64,000 bases of DNA from Schumannella soli (GCF_006517435.1 NZ_VHQG01000001.1:124001-188000), one strand, 5' to 3'. Positions 1 through 9,689 are shown, numbered from the stretch's first letter. The notes: generated by a model from the sequence alone, not told the origin. Translations and numbers: made by a program.

Positions 1-604
1 CGGTGCGCGCGCCGGCCTGGATCATCCGCGCGAAAAGCCAGTAGTCCTCCATGAGCGGGAGGTCGCGATAGCCCCCGGCGGCATCGACGGCACCGCGCCG
101 GAACACCACGGACGGGTGATTGAACGGCGACTGCAATCGAGCACGACGGGAGATCTCGTCGTGCCGGAGCGGCGGCGTACGGCGCCCGATCACGCGGGTC
201 ACGTCGCCGTCCTCGACGAACTCGTCGATCGCCGACCCGACGAGATCGAGTCCCGACGCGATCAGCGGCAGCTGCACCGCGAACCGCTCGGGTTGTGCGA
301 TGTCATCGGCGTCCATCCGCGCGATCACCTCGTGCTTCGCGGCCGAGAGTCCCGCTGTGAGCGCCCGGGCGAGTCCGACGTTCTCGGGCAGCTCGACCAC
401 GACGACCGGGACCGGCGACGCCTCGATGCGCACGCGGAGCTCACGTTCCAGCGCCGCCGGTATGGGACCGTCGCGCACGATGACGACCTCCGCAGGCCGG
501 AGCCGCTGGCCCTCCACCGAGCTCAGAAAAGCCCGACGGAAGTGCTCGGCGCTGTCGCCGCGGTAGATCGGAAGCAGGAGCGAGAACGCAGGCAGATCGT
601 CCAT
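1..604 (-). CDS. GT2 family glycosyltransferase, 3' end outside window
   Basis: The first 201 codons of a family-2 (GT-A fold) glycosyltransferase are visible; the stop lies beyond base 1. The N-terminus has the usual nucleotide-sugar strand ending in LLLPIYRGD (residues 9-17), and the metal-binding DXD-type motif MDADD is at residues 97-101. This fold transfers a sugar from a nucleotide donor at the cytoplasmic face of the membrane. The ATG at 604-602 shares one base with the stop of the upstream glycosyltransferase (TGATG), so the two are translationally coupled. The donor sugar and polymer cannot be read from the sequence. The track-less start is chosen because of this overlap and because the fold begins directly after it. 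Confidence 0.88.
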   Translation of the reverse strand, partial: MDDLPAFSLLLPIYRGDSAEHFRRAFLSSVEGQRLRPAEVVIVRDGPIPAALERELRVRIEASPVPVVVVELPENVGLARALTAGLSAAKHEVIARMDADDIAQPERFAVQLPLIASGLDLVGSAIDEFVEDGDVTRVIGRRTPPLRHDEISRRARLQSPFNHPSVVFRRGAVDAAGGYRDLPLMEDYWLFARMIQAGART

Positions 605-1554
605 CAGCTCCGCCAGGTGGGATCCACGATCTCGGGCGCGATCGCAGCCTGGTCGGCCAACGCCTCCGCGTTGAGTCTCGGCGACCGAGCGAAGCCATCG
701 CGCCAGCCGCGTCGAAAGCCGTCGCGCAGCACGCTGCGGTCCGATGAACGGCGCAGGGTCCGCACCCAGCGGCGCAGCGTCGAGCCGCCGTAGAGCAGCG
801 TCTCCAGCGGTCCGAAGGTGCGGGCGTGGCGGAACATCCAGATCTTGTTGCGCACCTCGTAGTAGAAGCGCGCGCCAGGGTCGGCGTCGGTGGAGCCGAG
901 CACCTTCGTCTTGTGCACCACGACGCTGCGAGGCACGTACACGCCGTCGCCGCGTCGCAGCAGTCGTGTCGAGTACTCGAAGTCGTCATTCCAGATGAAG
1001 TACTCGGCGATCGGCAGGCCGAGACGACGCACGACCCGCGCATCGACCATGAACGACACGAAACTCGCGGAGCGCACCGCCATGAGGCCGACCGCCTCGG
1101 CTGCTCGTCGCCGACGTCCGCCGAGGGGACGCGCGCGCGGGACGTTCATGGGGTGGTCCCGTCCATCCGTCCAGACGACACGGGAGGCGAGCACCGCCAG
1201 CGGGTCGGGATGACGGTCACGGGCATCCAGCAGCTCGGCGAGCGCCGTCGGAGTGGGAACGGTGTCATCGTCCATCAGCCAGACGAGATCGGCGTGCTCG
1301 CGGAGGACCGCGACCGCGGTGCCGACGGCGAACCCTCCGGCGCCGCCGGTGTTGCGCGTCAGGCGCACGAGCTCGGCATCCGGAGCGACTCGGCCCACGA
1401 CCGCGGCCGTGTCGTCATCCGAGGCGTTGTCGACCACGACGATCGAATCGAGAGGGCGAGTCTGCCCCAGCAGCCCCTCGAGAGCCTCGACGAGCAGCGC
1501 CGCGCGGTTGTAGGCGACCACGACGGCCACGACACGCTCGCTCTTCTCCGACAC
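604..1554 (-). CDS. GT2 family glycosyltransferase (GlfT/rhamnosyltransferase-like)
   Basis: This is a 316-residue GT-A glycosyltransferase. It has the N-terminal strand VAVVVAYNR (residues 9-17), the phosphate-binding VDNASDDDT (41-49), the metal-binding MDDDT (94-98) and a downstream acidic WNDD (188-191). The last resembles the WHDD-type catalytic region of galactofuranosyl- and rhamnosyltransferases of actinobacterial cell-wall synthesis. No membrane segment is evident, so it probably acts at the inner face of the membrane on a lipid-linked acceptor. It is the first gene of a two-gene minus-strand operon, overlaps the next by one base, and is divergent from the membrane protein and exporter genes on the plus strand. 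The donor specificity is not determinable. Confidence 0.88.
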   Translation of the reverse strand: MSEKSERVVAVVVAYNRAALLVEALEGLLGQTRPLDSIVVVDNASDDDTAAVVGRVAPDAELVRLTRNTGGAGGFAVGTAVAVLREHADLVWLMDDDTVPTPTALAELLDARDRHPDPLAVLASRVVWTDGRDHPMNVPRARPLGGRRRRAAEAVGLMAVRSASFVSFMVDARVVRRLGLPIAEYFIWNDDFEYSTRLLRRGDGVYVPRSVVVHKTKVLGSTDADPGARFYYEVRNKIWMFRHARTFGPLETLLYGGSTLRRWVRTLRRSSDRSVLRDGFRRGWRDGFARSPRLNAEALADQAAIAPEIVDPTWRS

Positions 1555-1692
1555 GGATCCCGAGCCTATCGGTGCGCGCCGGACCCGGCCCGCACGTCAC
1601 GTGGCGGGCACGGAGGCGACCCGCGGGAGAATGGTCGTCATGATCGCTCCGCGCCGCTCGCGCCGCATGACCACGCCGACGAGGTACAGCGC

Positions 1693-3732
1693 ATGAGCGC
1701 AGCCGTCGCGCTGATCGCCGGACTCGCGCTGCTCGTGATCCCCGGCGGCGCGCTCGCCGCCGCGATAGGGCTGCGCGGCATCCGCGCCGTCGCATTCGCG
1801 GCGCCGTTCTCGATCGCGGTGATGTCGATCTTCGGCGTCGTCGACGGCGTGCTCGATCTCCGATTCGCCTGGTGGCATCCCGCGCTCGCCGCCGTCGCCG
1901 CCGCCCTCGTCGTGGCCGCGGCACGTCGCCGGCTCCCCGTCGGGGCGGGCGCGATTCCGCGCGGTCGGCGCCCCTCGGCCGGAGCTGCGCTGCGACGAGA
2001 TCTGCCGGCGATCGCTGCGGTCGTGATCGCGTCGGCGACCGTGTCCGTGATCGGCGCCATCGCGATCGGGGGCGCCGATCATGTGAGTCAGAGCTACGAC
2101 GGCCTGTTCCACCTCAACGCGGTCGCGTGGATCGTCGACACCGGCGACGCGTCGTCGTTCCATCTCTACCGAATCACCCATCCGGGCGAGGGAAACGAGT
2201 TCTACCCGGCCGCGTGGCACGCGCTCGCGGCCTCTATCGTCCAGCTCACCGGTTCGAGTGTTCCCGTGGCCGCGAACGCCGCCTGGGTGACGAGCACGGC
2301 GACGCTGTGGATGCCGGGACTGGCGCTGCTCGCCGCCGAGATCCTGCCGGGCGCCTCTCGTCGCCGAGCCGCGGTCGTCGCCCCGCTGCTCGCGATCGGA
2401 GCGGGCGGGTTCCCGCTGCTGCTCCTCGCCTGGGGGACCCTTTACCCCACCGGAATGGCGTACGCGCTCCTGCCTGCGGGGCTGGCGCTCAGCGTGCGGT
2501 TCTCGCGATGGCTGACCCTGCGCACCCGTCGCCGGCTCGCCGGTGATCCCGTGATGGTGACGTCGGCGGCGCTCTGGCTGGCTGCGTCGGGGTTCTCGCA
2601 TCCCCGCTCGCTCTTCAGTCTCATCGCGCTGCTGCTCCCTCTCGTCGTCGCGACGGTCGCCGGGGCGGCTCGACGGCTGTGGCGTCACCGGGCTCAGCGC
2701 AGGCGGATCCTCCTGGTCGCGGCAGCATCGACGGCGGTCCTGATCGCTGCGGTCACAGCGGGCGCTGTGTATGTCTACCGCGCTTTCGATGTCGCGCAGC
2801 GCCCGATCTCGGATCACCTCAACGGAGGTCCGGCGACGGCACGCAGCGGGCTCGGCGCGACAGCGCTCGAGGCGATCGGGCTCGCTCCGCTCGACCCGAA
2901 CCTCGACACCCGAGTGCTGGCTCCGGCGATCGGTCTCGCGCTCCTCGCGATCGTCGGCGCCGTGCTGTGCGCGCGTTCCGCTCGGCTGCGGTGGCTCGTC
3001 GGGTCCTGGGCGCTGGCCGTCGTCCTCTTCTCTCTGGCGGCGGGCAGCAATTCCGACCTCGCGAAGATCGCCACCGGGCTGTGGTACAAGGACAAGTTCA
3101 GGCTGTTCCCGCTCGTGGTGCTCACCGCCGTGCTGCTGGCCACGGTCGCCGCGACCGCGATCATCGACGCGGTGCTGCGCCGCGTCCCCGCCGGCGACCG
3201 CGCGCGCCGTCGTCTCGTCCTCGTGGCCGGCTCGGCGCTCGTCGTCCTGATCACTGCGGCGGGAGGCCAGCTGCCGGCAGTCGCCTCCTCGATCGGCGTG
3301 GTGTTCGACCTGCCCGACCATCAGAAGAACGGTGCTCTGATCGATCGGGATGAGTACCGCCTGCTCGAACGACTGCCGAACCATGTGCCCCGCGACGCAG
3401 TCGTCGCCGGCAACCCGTGGAACGGCTCGGCGCTGTCCTGGGCGGTCGGCGGACGACGCACTCTGTTCCCTCACCTCACCGGCATCTGGTCGCCGGACGC
3501 GACGATCGTGGCGAATTCGCTCGGCGAAGCGCAGTCCGACCCGGCAGTCTGCGCCGCGGTGCGTCGACTCGATCTCGAATGGGTGGTCGCCGATCCGGGC
3601 CTGCTCTGGGGTTCTCCGCCCGAGGCCTCCTTCTACGCGGGCATCGATCGCGCGGTGACGACGCCGGGAGTGCTCGAGCTCGTCGACCATCAAGGCGACG
3701 CCGCGCTGTACCGGATCGTCGCCTGCGGATGA
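1693..3732 (+). CDS. Large polytopic membrane protein, DUF6541-like
   Basis: This 679-residue protein has about a dozen hydrophobic segments, beginning with a Pro/Gly-rich first helix (VIPGGALAAAIGLRG) and ending in a soluble C-terminal domain of about 150 residues. The arrangement matches actinobacterial DUF6541-type proteins, which resemble GT-C glycosyltransferases and often sit in cell-envelope polysaccharide loci. An acidic-aromatic stretch in the first periplasmic loop (SQSYDGLFHLNAV) is where GT-C enzymes carry catalytic residues; I infer but cannot show activity. The start at 1693 is chosen because the upstream in-frame extension is antisense to the glycosyltransferase genes and has no protein-like character. 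It lies upstream of the polysaccharide exporter. Confidence 0.8.
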   Translation: MSAAVALIAGLALLVIPGGALAAAIGLRGIRAVAFAAPFSIAVMSIFGVVDGVLDLRFAWWHPALAAVAAALVVAAARRRLPVGAGAIPRGRRPSAGAALRRDLPAIAAVVIASATVSVIGAIAIGGADHVSQSYDGLFHLNAVAWIVDTGDASSFHLYRITHPGEGNEFYPAAWHALAASIVQLTGSSVPVAANAAWVTSTATLWMPGLALLAAEILPGASRRRAAVVAPLLAIGAGGFPLLLLAWGTLYPTGMAYALLPAGLALSVRFSRWLTLRTRRRLAGDPVMVTSAALWLAASGFSHPRSLFSLIALLLPLVVATVAGAARRLWRHRAQRRRILLVAAASTAVLIAAVTAGAVYVYRAFDVAQRPISDHLNGGPATARSGLGATALEAIGLAPLDPNLDTRVLAPAIGLALLAIVGAVLCARSARLRWLVGSWALAVVLFSLAAGSNSDLAKIATGLWYKDKFRLFPLVVLTAVLLATVAATAIIDAVLRRVPAGDRARRRLVLVAGSALVVLITAAGGQLPAVASSIGVVFDLPDHQKNGALIDRDEYRLLERLPNHVPRDAVVAGNPWNGSALSWAVGGRRTLFPHLTGIWSPDATIVANSLGEAQSDPAVCAAVRRLDLEWVVADPGLLWGSPPEASFYAGIDRAVTTPGVLELVDHQGDAALYRIVACG

Positions 3733-3748
3733 CCAGCCCGGCCGTGAG

Positions 3749-3754
3749 TACAAT
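3749..3754 (+). promoter_or_regulatory. Possible -10 box (TACAAT) before the exporter operon
   Basis: TACAAT lies 39 nt before the GTG start of the permease and 17 nt after the stop of the preceding gene. It is a good match to the actinobacterial TANNNT -10 consensus. No convincing -35 hexamer is seen at 16-18 bp spacing, so it is only a candidate. Confidence 0.35.
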
Positions 3755-3793
3755 CGACGCGGCTCACCGCCCGGATGGAAGATCGAGGCCCCT

Positions 3794-4657
3794 GTGATCA
3801 CTGCTCCCCAGAACCGCGGGTTCGTCGAACCCGGACACGGCTCAGGGCTCCTCGACGTCGGACGTCGCCGCTATCTGCTGAGCCTGCTCGTGCGCAAGGA
3901 AGTGCAGGTGCGGTACAGGGGATCGGTTCTCGGCTGGCTGTGGTCGTATGTCAAGCCGACCTTCCAGTTCCTCGTCTTCTTCCTTGCTCTCGGCGTGTTC
4001 CTCCAGCAGAACCGCAACATGGAGAGCTATCCGATCTACCTGTTCAGCGGTCTCATCGTCATCAACCTCTTCAACGAGGCTTTCGGCAACGGAACCCGGT
4101 CGATCGTCGACAACGGCGCTCTGATCAAGAAGATCTATCTGCCGCGCGAGATGTTCCCGGTCTCCTCCACGATCGTCGCATTCGTCAACTTCCTGCCCCA
4201 GCTCGTCGTCACCCTCATCGTCTGCCTCCTCGTGGGGTGGCACCCGGAACCGACTCAGATCCTCGGGCTCGTGCTCGGGATGCTCATCGTGATCGTGCTC
4301 TCGACCGGACTCGGCATGCTGTTCGGCGCCGCGAACGTGTCGTTCCGCGACTCGCAGAACTTCGTCGAGCTCATCGCGCTCGTCGCGACCTGGGCCTCGC
4401 CGGTGCTGTATCCGTGGACCACGGTGCGGAAGGTCCTGCCCGACTGGCTGCTGCAGATCTATCTCGTGAATCCCTTGACGACGGCCGTCGAGCTCTTCCA
4501 CGCCGGGCTCTGGTTCCCGACCACCAGCGAGACGGCGGATCTGCCGCCCGACCTGCTCCTCAAAGGCGGGCTCGCTCTCGTGATCGCCGTCATCGTCCTG
4601 CTGCTCGGGCAGCTCGTCTTCCGCCGGCTGGAGGGTCGTTTTGCCCAGGACCTCTGA
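3794..4657 (+). CDS. Polysaccharide ABC exporter, permease subunit (Wzm/TagG type)
   Basis: This is a 287-residue ABC-2 type permease. It begins with an amphipathic stretch followed by LLSLLVRKEVQVRYRGSVLG, typical of Wzm and TagG proteins, and then has about six membrane segments. It pairs with the ATPase encoded immediately downstream to move an undecaprenyl-linked glycan across the membrane. GTG at 3794 is the start; the ORF overlaps the next gene by 17 bases, so the two subunits are co-translated. Neighbouring glycosyltransferases support a surface polysaccharide or teichoic-acid-like substrate rather than a drug. Confidence 0.92.
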   Translation: MITAPQNRGFVEPGHGSGLLDVGRRRYLLSLLVRKEVQVRYRGSVLGWLWSYVKPTFQFLVFFLALGVFLQQNRNMESYPIYLFSGLIVINLFNEAFGNGTRSIVDNGALIKKIYLPREMFPVSSTIVAFVNFLPQLVVTLIVCLLVGWHPEPTQILGLVLGMLIVIVLSTGLGMLFGAANVSFRDSQNFVELIALVATWASPVLYPWTTVRKVLPDWLLQIYLVNPLTTAVELFHAGLWFPTTSETADLPPDLLLKGGLALVIAVIVLLLGQLVFRRLEGRFAQDL

Positions 4658-5381
4658 GACCGACGCGCGCATCATCGTGCGCAACGTCGACAAGCGCTTC
4701 GTGCTCCGCCACACCCATTCGCTCAAGGAGACGTTCATCTCCCTGATCCGGCGCAAATCGCTGGTGACCACGTTCGAAGCGCTGCACGACATCGACTTCG
4801 AGATCGGCGAGGGCGAGTCTGTCGCCCTGCTCGGCTTCAACGGCTCGGGCAAGTCGACGCTGCTCAAGCTCATGTCGGGGGTCCTCCGTCCCGACCGGGG
4901 CCAGATCCTCACCCGCGGCCGAATCGCAGGCCTGATCGAGGTCGGAGCGGGTTTCCACCCTGATCTGAGCGGCCGCGAGAACGTGTATCTCAACGCTGCG
5001 ATCCTCGGCATGAGCCGCAAGGAGGTCGATGAGCGTTTCGATGACATCGTCGCGTTCAGCGAGATCGGCGACTTCATCGACACCGAGGTCAAGCACTACT
5101 CATCGGGCATGTTCGTGCGCCTCGCCTTCGCCGTCGCCATCCATACGACGCTCGACATCATGCTGGTCGATGAGGTGCTCTCGGTCGGAGATGAGCCGTT
5201 CCAGAAGAAGTGCATCGCCAAACTGCGAGAGCTGCAGAGCCAGGGCAAGACGATGGTGGTGGTCAGCCACGATCTCGACACGGTCTCCCGGCTGTGCGAG
5301 CGCGGAATCCTGATCAACAAGGGACGAGTCGTCTTCGACGGTGGATCCGCCGACGCGGTCGCCGCCATGCGGGCGGGCTGA
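4641..5381 (+). CDS. Polysaccharide ABC exporter, ATP-binding subunit (Wzt/TagH type)
   Basis: This 246-residue ATPase has Walker A GFNGSGKST (residues 65-73), a signature region YSSGM (153-157) and Walker B LDIMLVDEVL (171-180). It belongs to the Wzt/TagH family. It lacks the extra C-terminal carbohydrate-binding domain found in some Wzt proteins, so glycan capping need not be recognised. The start is an unusual TTG at 4641, supported by GGAGGG seven bases upstream and by the 17-base overlap with the permease. It is followed 25 bp later by a glycosyltransferase gene. Confidence 0.92.
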   Translation: MPRTSETDARIIVRNVDKRFVLRHTHSLKETFISLIRRKSLVTTFEALHDIDFEIGEGESVALLGFNGSGKSTLLKLMSGVLRPDRGQILTRGRIAGLIEVGAGFHPDLSGRENVYLNAAILGMSRKEVDERFDDIVAFSEIGDFIDTEVKHYSSGMFVRLAFAVAIHTTLDIMLVDEVLSVGDEPFQKKCIAKLRELQSQGKTMVVVSHDLDTVSRLCERGILINKGRVVFDGGSADAVAAMRAG

Positions 5382-5406
5382 GCGGCCCCGGTAGCCTCGA
5401 GAAGCA

Positions 5407-6537
5407 ATGACAACTCTCCGCGTCGTGATCGACGGCATCCTCGACCCGTCGACGCGCGGCCTCGCGCGCTACACCGAAGACCTCACGCGGGCCCTCATCG
5501 CGACGGCTCCGAGCAGCTGCGTCGTCGAGGGGATCGTCTCGGCCTCGCCGGATGACGAGTACCGCGAGCTCGAGCGGCGACTCCCCGGACTGTCCGGCCT
5601 GTTCAAGAGCGTGCTCGCCCGCCGCGAGATGGCCGCGGTCTGGCAGCACGGCTTCACGGTGTCGCCGAACGGCGGCATGATCCACGCCCCCAGCCTGCTC
5701 GCGCCGCTGCGCAAGCACGACCGCGCGCTGACCGGCGACCAGACGATCGTCACGATCCACGACGCGCTGCCGTGGACCTCGCCCGACACGATCTCCGGCC
5801 GCTCGGCAGGGTGGCACCAGAGCATGATCAAGCGCGCCGAGCGCTACGCCGACGCCGTCGTCGTCCCGACCCACGCCGTCGCCGCGGCGCTCGCCGAGCA
5901 CGCCGACTTCGGCGACCGGGTGCGCGTCATCGGCGGCGCCGTGTCGCCCGGGCTGATCGTGCCCGCCGACGCCGACGAGCGCCTCGCCCGGCTCGAGCTT
6001 CCCGAGCACTTCGTGCTCACCCTCGCCGGGCTGAACCCGCGCAAGGCGCTGCGGCCGCTGCTGACGGCGATGGCCGGCGTCGAGGTGCCGCTCGTGATCG
6101 TGGGCGATCCGAGCTGGGGCGACGACACGCTCGAGCGCGCCGTCGCCGACACCGGCATCCCCGTCGAGCGGGTGATCTCGCTCGGCGCCCTCGACGACGC
6201 CGATCTCGCGCTCGTCTACAGCCGCGCTCGCGTGTTCGTGAACGCCAGCCGCGAGGAGGGCTTCGGCCTCGCCTCGCTCGAGGCCTTCGCCTTCGGCACG
6301 CCGGTGGTCAGCTCCGACGCGCCGGCCCTCGCCGAGGTCGCCGCCGACGCCGCCCACCTCGTCGAGCGCAGCGCCGACGACGCCGTCTACGCCGAGCGTC
6401 TGCGCGAGGGCGTGCTGCACGTGCTGCTCGACGCCGAGGTCGCCCAGCGGCTCAGCACGGCGGGCGCCGACCGGTCGCGCGCCTACAGTTGGCGGGATGC
6501 CGCCGAGAAGGTCTGGCAGCTGCACGCCGACATCTGA
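5407..6537 (+). CDS. GT4-type glycosyltransferase
   Basis: This is a 376-residue GT-B fold glycosyltransferase. The C-terminal donor domain contains VRVFVNASREEGFGLASLEAFAFGTPVV-type sequence with the E-x7-E signature of GT4 enzymes (SREEGFGLASLEAF). The N-terminal half starts VVIDGILDPSTRGLARY, as in mannosyl- and rhamnosyltransferases that act on lipid-linked glycans. It follows the exporter ATPase and probably ends that operon. Codon choice here is more uniformly GC-rich (GCC, GAC, CTC) than in the preceding genes, closer to the core genes to the right. It converges on the LCP gene, leaving a 27-bp gap. Confidence 0.88.
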   Translation: MTTLRVVIDGILDPSTRGLARYTEDLTRALIATAPSSCVVEGIVSASPDDEYRELERRLPGLSGLFKSVLARREMAAVWQHGFTVSPNGGMIHAPSLLAPLRKHDRALTGDQTIVTIHDALPWTSPDTISGRSAGWHQSMIKRAERYADAVVVPTHAVAAALAEHADFGDRVRVIGGAVSPGLIVPADADERLARLELPEHFVLTLAGLNPRKALRPLLTAMAGVEVPLVIVGDPSWGDDTLERAVADTGIPVERVISLGALDDADLALVYSRARVFVNASREEGFGLASLEAFAFGTPVVSSDAPALAEVAADAAHLVERSADDAVYAERLREGVLHVLLDAEVAQRLSTAGADRSRAYSWRDAAEKVWQLHADI

Positions 6538-6564
6538 TCGGCTGCCGCGGCACCGCCGCGCGGC

Positions 6565-7866
6565 TCAGCCGTTCGGCGTCGGGCTCGCGCTCGCGACCTT
6601 CGTGACATCGGCGACCATGTCGTGGATCGCGTCGTAGTCGGGATCCCAGGTCTCGACCTGCGGCGGCACCAGCTCGAGATCGGTGATCTTCTGCTTGCGC
6701 GACAGGTCGGCCAGGTCGACGAACTTCCCGAGCATCGGCTGCGGGATGTCGGTCTCGACGATGTTGCCGCCGGCGGTCGCGATGGCCTGGAACTTGGTGA
6801 GCACGTTGGCGGGCGTGAACTGCTTCAGCATCGCCGTCTGCACCTCGCGCTGACGCGCCATGCGGTGGTAGTCGTCGTCGGCGTGGCGTGAGCGGGCGTA
6901 CCAGAGCGCGGTGTTGCCGTCCATGTGCTGCTGGCCGACCTCGATCCACTTGTCCACGCCGGTCGGGCGGCCCTGGGAGTCCTGGCCGCCGCCGATCGGC
7001 AGGCGGGTCTTCACGTCGATGTCGATGCCGCCGAGCGCGTCGATGAGCTGCGAGAAGCCGTTCATGTCGATGAGCGCGTAGTACTGCACCTTCAGACCGG
7101 TGACCGCCTCGACGCCGTCGCTCGTGGCCTCGATGCCCGGGCTCGAGCCCTCGCTCTTCGCCTTCGGGTAGAGGTCAGGATGCTCCTCGCCGTAGGTGTA
7201 GAGCGCGTTGATCAGGCAGTCGGCGCAGTTCCAGCCGTCGGGGAACTGCTTCGCCATCGGCGACTTCGCGGGGAAGGGCACCTTCTCGAGGTTGCGCGGG
7301 ATGCCGATGATCGTCGTCTGGCCGGTCGCGGCGTCGATGCTGACGAGCGAGATGCTGTCGGGGCGCAGCCCGACCCGGTCGGCTCCGGCGTCGCCGCCGA
7401 GCAGCAGGATGTTGTAGCGCCCGTCGACCGGGTCGGCGATGTTGCCGTCGCCGAAGACGGTGCCGAGGACCCCCGCCGTGACGCCGGCGTTCCAGGCGCC
7501 GTAGAGCGCCCCTCCGCCGGTGATCACGAGCGCGGCGACCGAGAACAGGGCGGCGATCGTCCCGGCGACCCGGTGCACGCGCACGAAGCGCACGAGCCGC
7601 AGGGTGTCGAGGGTGCAGATCAGCCAGAGCAGCGCATAGAAGACGAGCACGACGACGACGATCCAGAGCACGATCGGGTTGGTCACGATCGTGACGACCG
7701 TGCTGCGGGCGACCAGCAGTCCGGCGATCAGCAGGATGCCGACGGCCCAGAACACGAGGTCGGCGCCGAGCGCGAAGCGGCCGAGACGGCGGTTGCCGGC
7801 CAGCACCTGCGCCGAGCCGGGGATGAGCACGTTGAGCACGACGAGCCACCAGGCCCGTCGGGTCAT
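6565..7866 (-). CDS. LytR-CpsA-Psr (LCP) family cell-wall glycopolymer ligase
   Basis: This 433-residue protein has four hydrophobic segments in the first 122 residues, then an extracellular LCP domain from about residue 150. The domain opens with YNILLLGGDAG and has GLRPDSISLVSI around 166-177, with the conserved arginine/aspartate pair that contacts pyrophosphate-lipid substrate. LCP enzymes attach lipid-linked glycopolymers to peptidoglycan, so this is a natural partner of the exporter at 3.8-5.4 kb. Four N-terminal membrane segments are more than the single one of classical LCPs. ATG at 7866 is preferred because GGAGAG precedes it. An in-frame GTG at 7917 overlapping the purE stop is an alternative. 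Confidence 0.9.
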   Translation of the reverse strand: MTRRAWWLVVLNVLIPGSAQVLAGNRRLGRFALGADLVFWAVGILLIAGLLVARSTVVTIVTNPIVLWIVVVVLVFYALLWLICTLDTLRLVRFVRVHRVAGTIAALFSVAALVITGGGALYGAWNAGVTAGVLGTVFGDGNIADPVDGRYNILLLGGDAGADRVGLRPDSISLVSIDAATGQTTIIGIPRNLEKVPFPAKSPMAKQFPDGWNCADCLINALYTYGEEHPDLYPKAKSEGSSPGIEATSDGVEAVTGLKVQYYALIDMNGFSQLIDALGGIDIDVKTRLPIGGGQDSQGRPTGVDKWIEVGQQHMDGNTALWYARSRHADDDYHRMARQREVQTAMLKQFTPANVLTKFQAIATAGGNIVETDIPQPMLGKFVDLADLSRKQKITDLELVPPQVETWDPDYDAIHDMVADVTKVASASPTPNG

Positions 7867-7913
7867 CAGACTCTCCGACCGGAGGTCGGGATAGCGGACG
7901 GGGGTGACGCTGG

Positions 7914-8438
7914 TCACGAGTCCGAACGGTCGGTCAGGCTCGCCTGCAGTCGCGCGTTCTTCTCGGCGACCATGTCCTCGAGCGAGGCGGCGTAGTCGGC
8001 GAGGCGTGCGGCGAGCGTCGGATCGGTCGCTCCGAGCATGCGGGCGGCCAGCAGGCCGGCGTTGCGGGCGCCGCCGATCGAGACGGTGGCGACGGGGATG
8101 CCGGCGGGCATCTGCACGATCGACAGCAGCGAGTCGAGACCGTCGAGGCGGGCGAGCGGTACGGGCACGCCGATGACGGGCAGGGTCGTGACCGAGGCGA
8201 TCATGCCGGGCAGGTGGGCGGCGCCGCCGGCGCCGGCGATGATCGTGCGGATGCCGCGGCCGGCGGCCTCCGAGCCGAACTCCATGAGACGGCGGGGCGT
8301 GCGGTGCGCCGAGACGACTTCGACCTCGTGGGCGATGCCGAACTCGCCGAGCGCGGCGGCGGCGTCCTGCATCACGGACCAGTCGGAGTCCGATCCCATG
8401 ACGACGGAGACGAGGGGGGTGGATGGCACGGGAGCCAT
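7914..8438 (-). CDS. purE: N5-carboxyaminoimidazole ribonucleotide mutase
   Basis: This 174-residue class I PurE rearranges N5-CAIR to CAIR in de novo purine synthesis. The phosphate-binding motif [12 protein letters not shown] (residues 12-23) and the SAHRTPRR segment with the catalytic histidine are intact. It lies 8 bp downstream of purK, which supplies its substrate, so the two form an operon. Length matches the family. Confidence 0.96.
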   Translation of the reverse strand: MAPVPSTPLVSVVMGSDSDWSVMQDAAAALGEFGIAHEVEVVSAHRTPRRLMEFGSEAAGRGIRTIIAGAGGAAHLPGMIASVTTLPVIGVPVPLARLDGLDSLLSIVQMPAGIPVATVSIGGARNAGLLAARMLGATDPTLAARLADYAASLEDMVAEKNARLQASLTDRSDS

Positions 8439-8446
8439 CGTAGGAG

Positions 8447-9574
8447 TCAGCTGCTGAAGAACTCCGCCGCGGCGCGCGCTCGGGCGAGAGTCTCACCCGC
8501 ATCCCCGCCCGTCGTGGTGACGTGACCGACCTTGCGACCGGGCCGTGAGGCCTTCTCGTAGTAGTGGAACTTGACGTCCGGATGTGCGGCGAGCGCGGCC
8601 GGGTAGACGTCGAGCATCGAGCCGGATGCGGGGCCGCCGAGCACGTTCACCATGACGCTGACGGGTGCGAGCTCGTCGGTCGCGCCGAGCGGCAGGTCGA
8701 GCACGGCACGCAGGTGCTGCTCGAACTGGCTCGTGACGCAGCCGTCGATCGACCAGTGGCCGGTGTTGTGCGGACGCATGGCGAGCTCGTTGACGAGCAG
8801 GCGGCCGTCGCGGGTCTCGAACAGCTCGACGGCGAGCACACCAGTCACGTCGAGTCCCTCGGCGATCGAGAACGCGAGCGCGCGGGCCTCGGCGACGAGG
8901 GTTCCGGCGTTCTGCGCGGGCGCGGTGACCTCGGCGCAGACGCCGTCCTTCTGCACGGTCTCGACGAGCGCCCAGGCGACGGCGTCACCCGAGGGGCGAC
9001 GCGCGACCGACTGCGCGAGCTCGCGGTTGAAGTCGACGAGCTCCTCGGCGAGCAGCCCGTCGCCGGATCCGGCCTCGTCGAGCACGGCGAACCAGTCGTC
9101 GGCGGCGTCGGCGCTGCGCACGACGCGCACGCCCTTGCCGTCGTAGCCGCCGCGCGGGGTCTTCACGACGGCGGCGCCGCCGTGGGCCTCGAGGAAGTCG
9201 GCGAGCTCGGCACGGTCGCGCACGACGCCCCAGCTGGGGACGGGCGCGCCGAGAGCCGTGAGCCGCTCGCGCATGACGATCTTGTCCTGCGCGACAGCGA
9301 GCGCGTGCGGGCCCGGGTGCACCGGCACGCCGGCGCCGACGAGCTGCTTGAGCACGTCCTGCGGCACATGCTCGTGGTCGAAGGTGATCACGTCGACGTC
9401 GCGGGCGAAGGCGAGAACCGCGTCCGCGTCGGTGTAGTGGCCGACCGCGGTCGCCGCGATGCGCGCCGACATGCCCTCCTGCTCGGCGAGCACCCGGATG
9501 TCGATGCCCAGCCCGACGGCCGGGGGCACCATCATCCGCGCCAGCTGACCTCCGCCGATGACGCCGACTCGCAC
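8447..9574 (-). CDS. purK: 5-(carboxyamino)imidazole ribonucleotide synthase
   Basis: This is a 375-residue ATP-grasp enzyme that carboxylates AIR with bicarbonate and ATP to N5-CAIR. The N-terminus [13 protein letters not shown] is diagnostic of PurK. Further in are the ATP-grasp loop [12 protein letters not shown] and the metal-binding [21 protein letters not shown] region. It is the first gene of the purK-purE operon and divergent from gtrA. The intergenic gap of 115 bp carries the promoters of both. Confidence 0.96.
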   Translation of the reverse strand: MRVGVIGGGQLARMMVPPAVGLGIDIRVLAEQEGMSARIAATAVGHYTDADAVLAFARDVDVITFDHEHVPQDVLKQLVGAGVPVHPGPHALAVAQDKIVMRERLTALGAPVPSWGVVRDRAELADFLEAHGGAAVVKTPRGGYDGKGVRVVRSADAADDWFAVLDEAGSGDGLLAEELVDFNRELAQSVARRPSGDAVAWALVETVQKDGVCAEVTAPAQNAGTLVAEARALAFSIAEGLDVTGVLAVELFETRDGRLLVNELAMRPHNTGHWSIDGCVTSQFEQHLRAVLDLPLGATDELAPVSVMVNVLGGPASGSMLDVYPAALAAHPDVKFHYYEKASRPGRKVGHVTTTGGDAGETLARARAAAEFFSS

Positions 9575-9689
9575 GATTCCTCCTGGGGTTCCGGGCCGGT
9601 GCGGCCCTGTGGATGCGGGCGCTCGGCCCCATAGCGGCGGCGGTTAGACTGCCGCGACATCGAGCCTAGCCGCGAGGAAGAGGAGCCGG

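Noticed and set aside
826-1692. In-frame N-terminal extension of the DUF6541-like gene
   Set aside because: It overlaps the glycosyltransferase on the other strand over its full length and lacks hydrophobic or conserved sequence; the first membrane helix starts right after 1693.
1597-3801. 734-codon minus-strand open frame opposite the DUF6541-like gene
   Set aside because: Arg/Asp/Glu-rich composition is the reverse-strand image of the membrane protein; no domain or start signal is visible.
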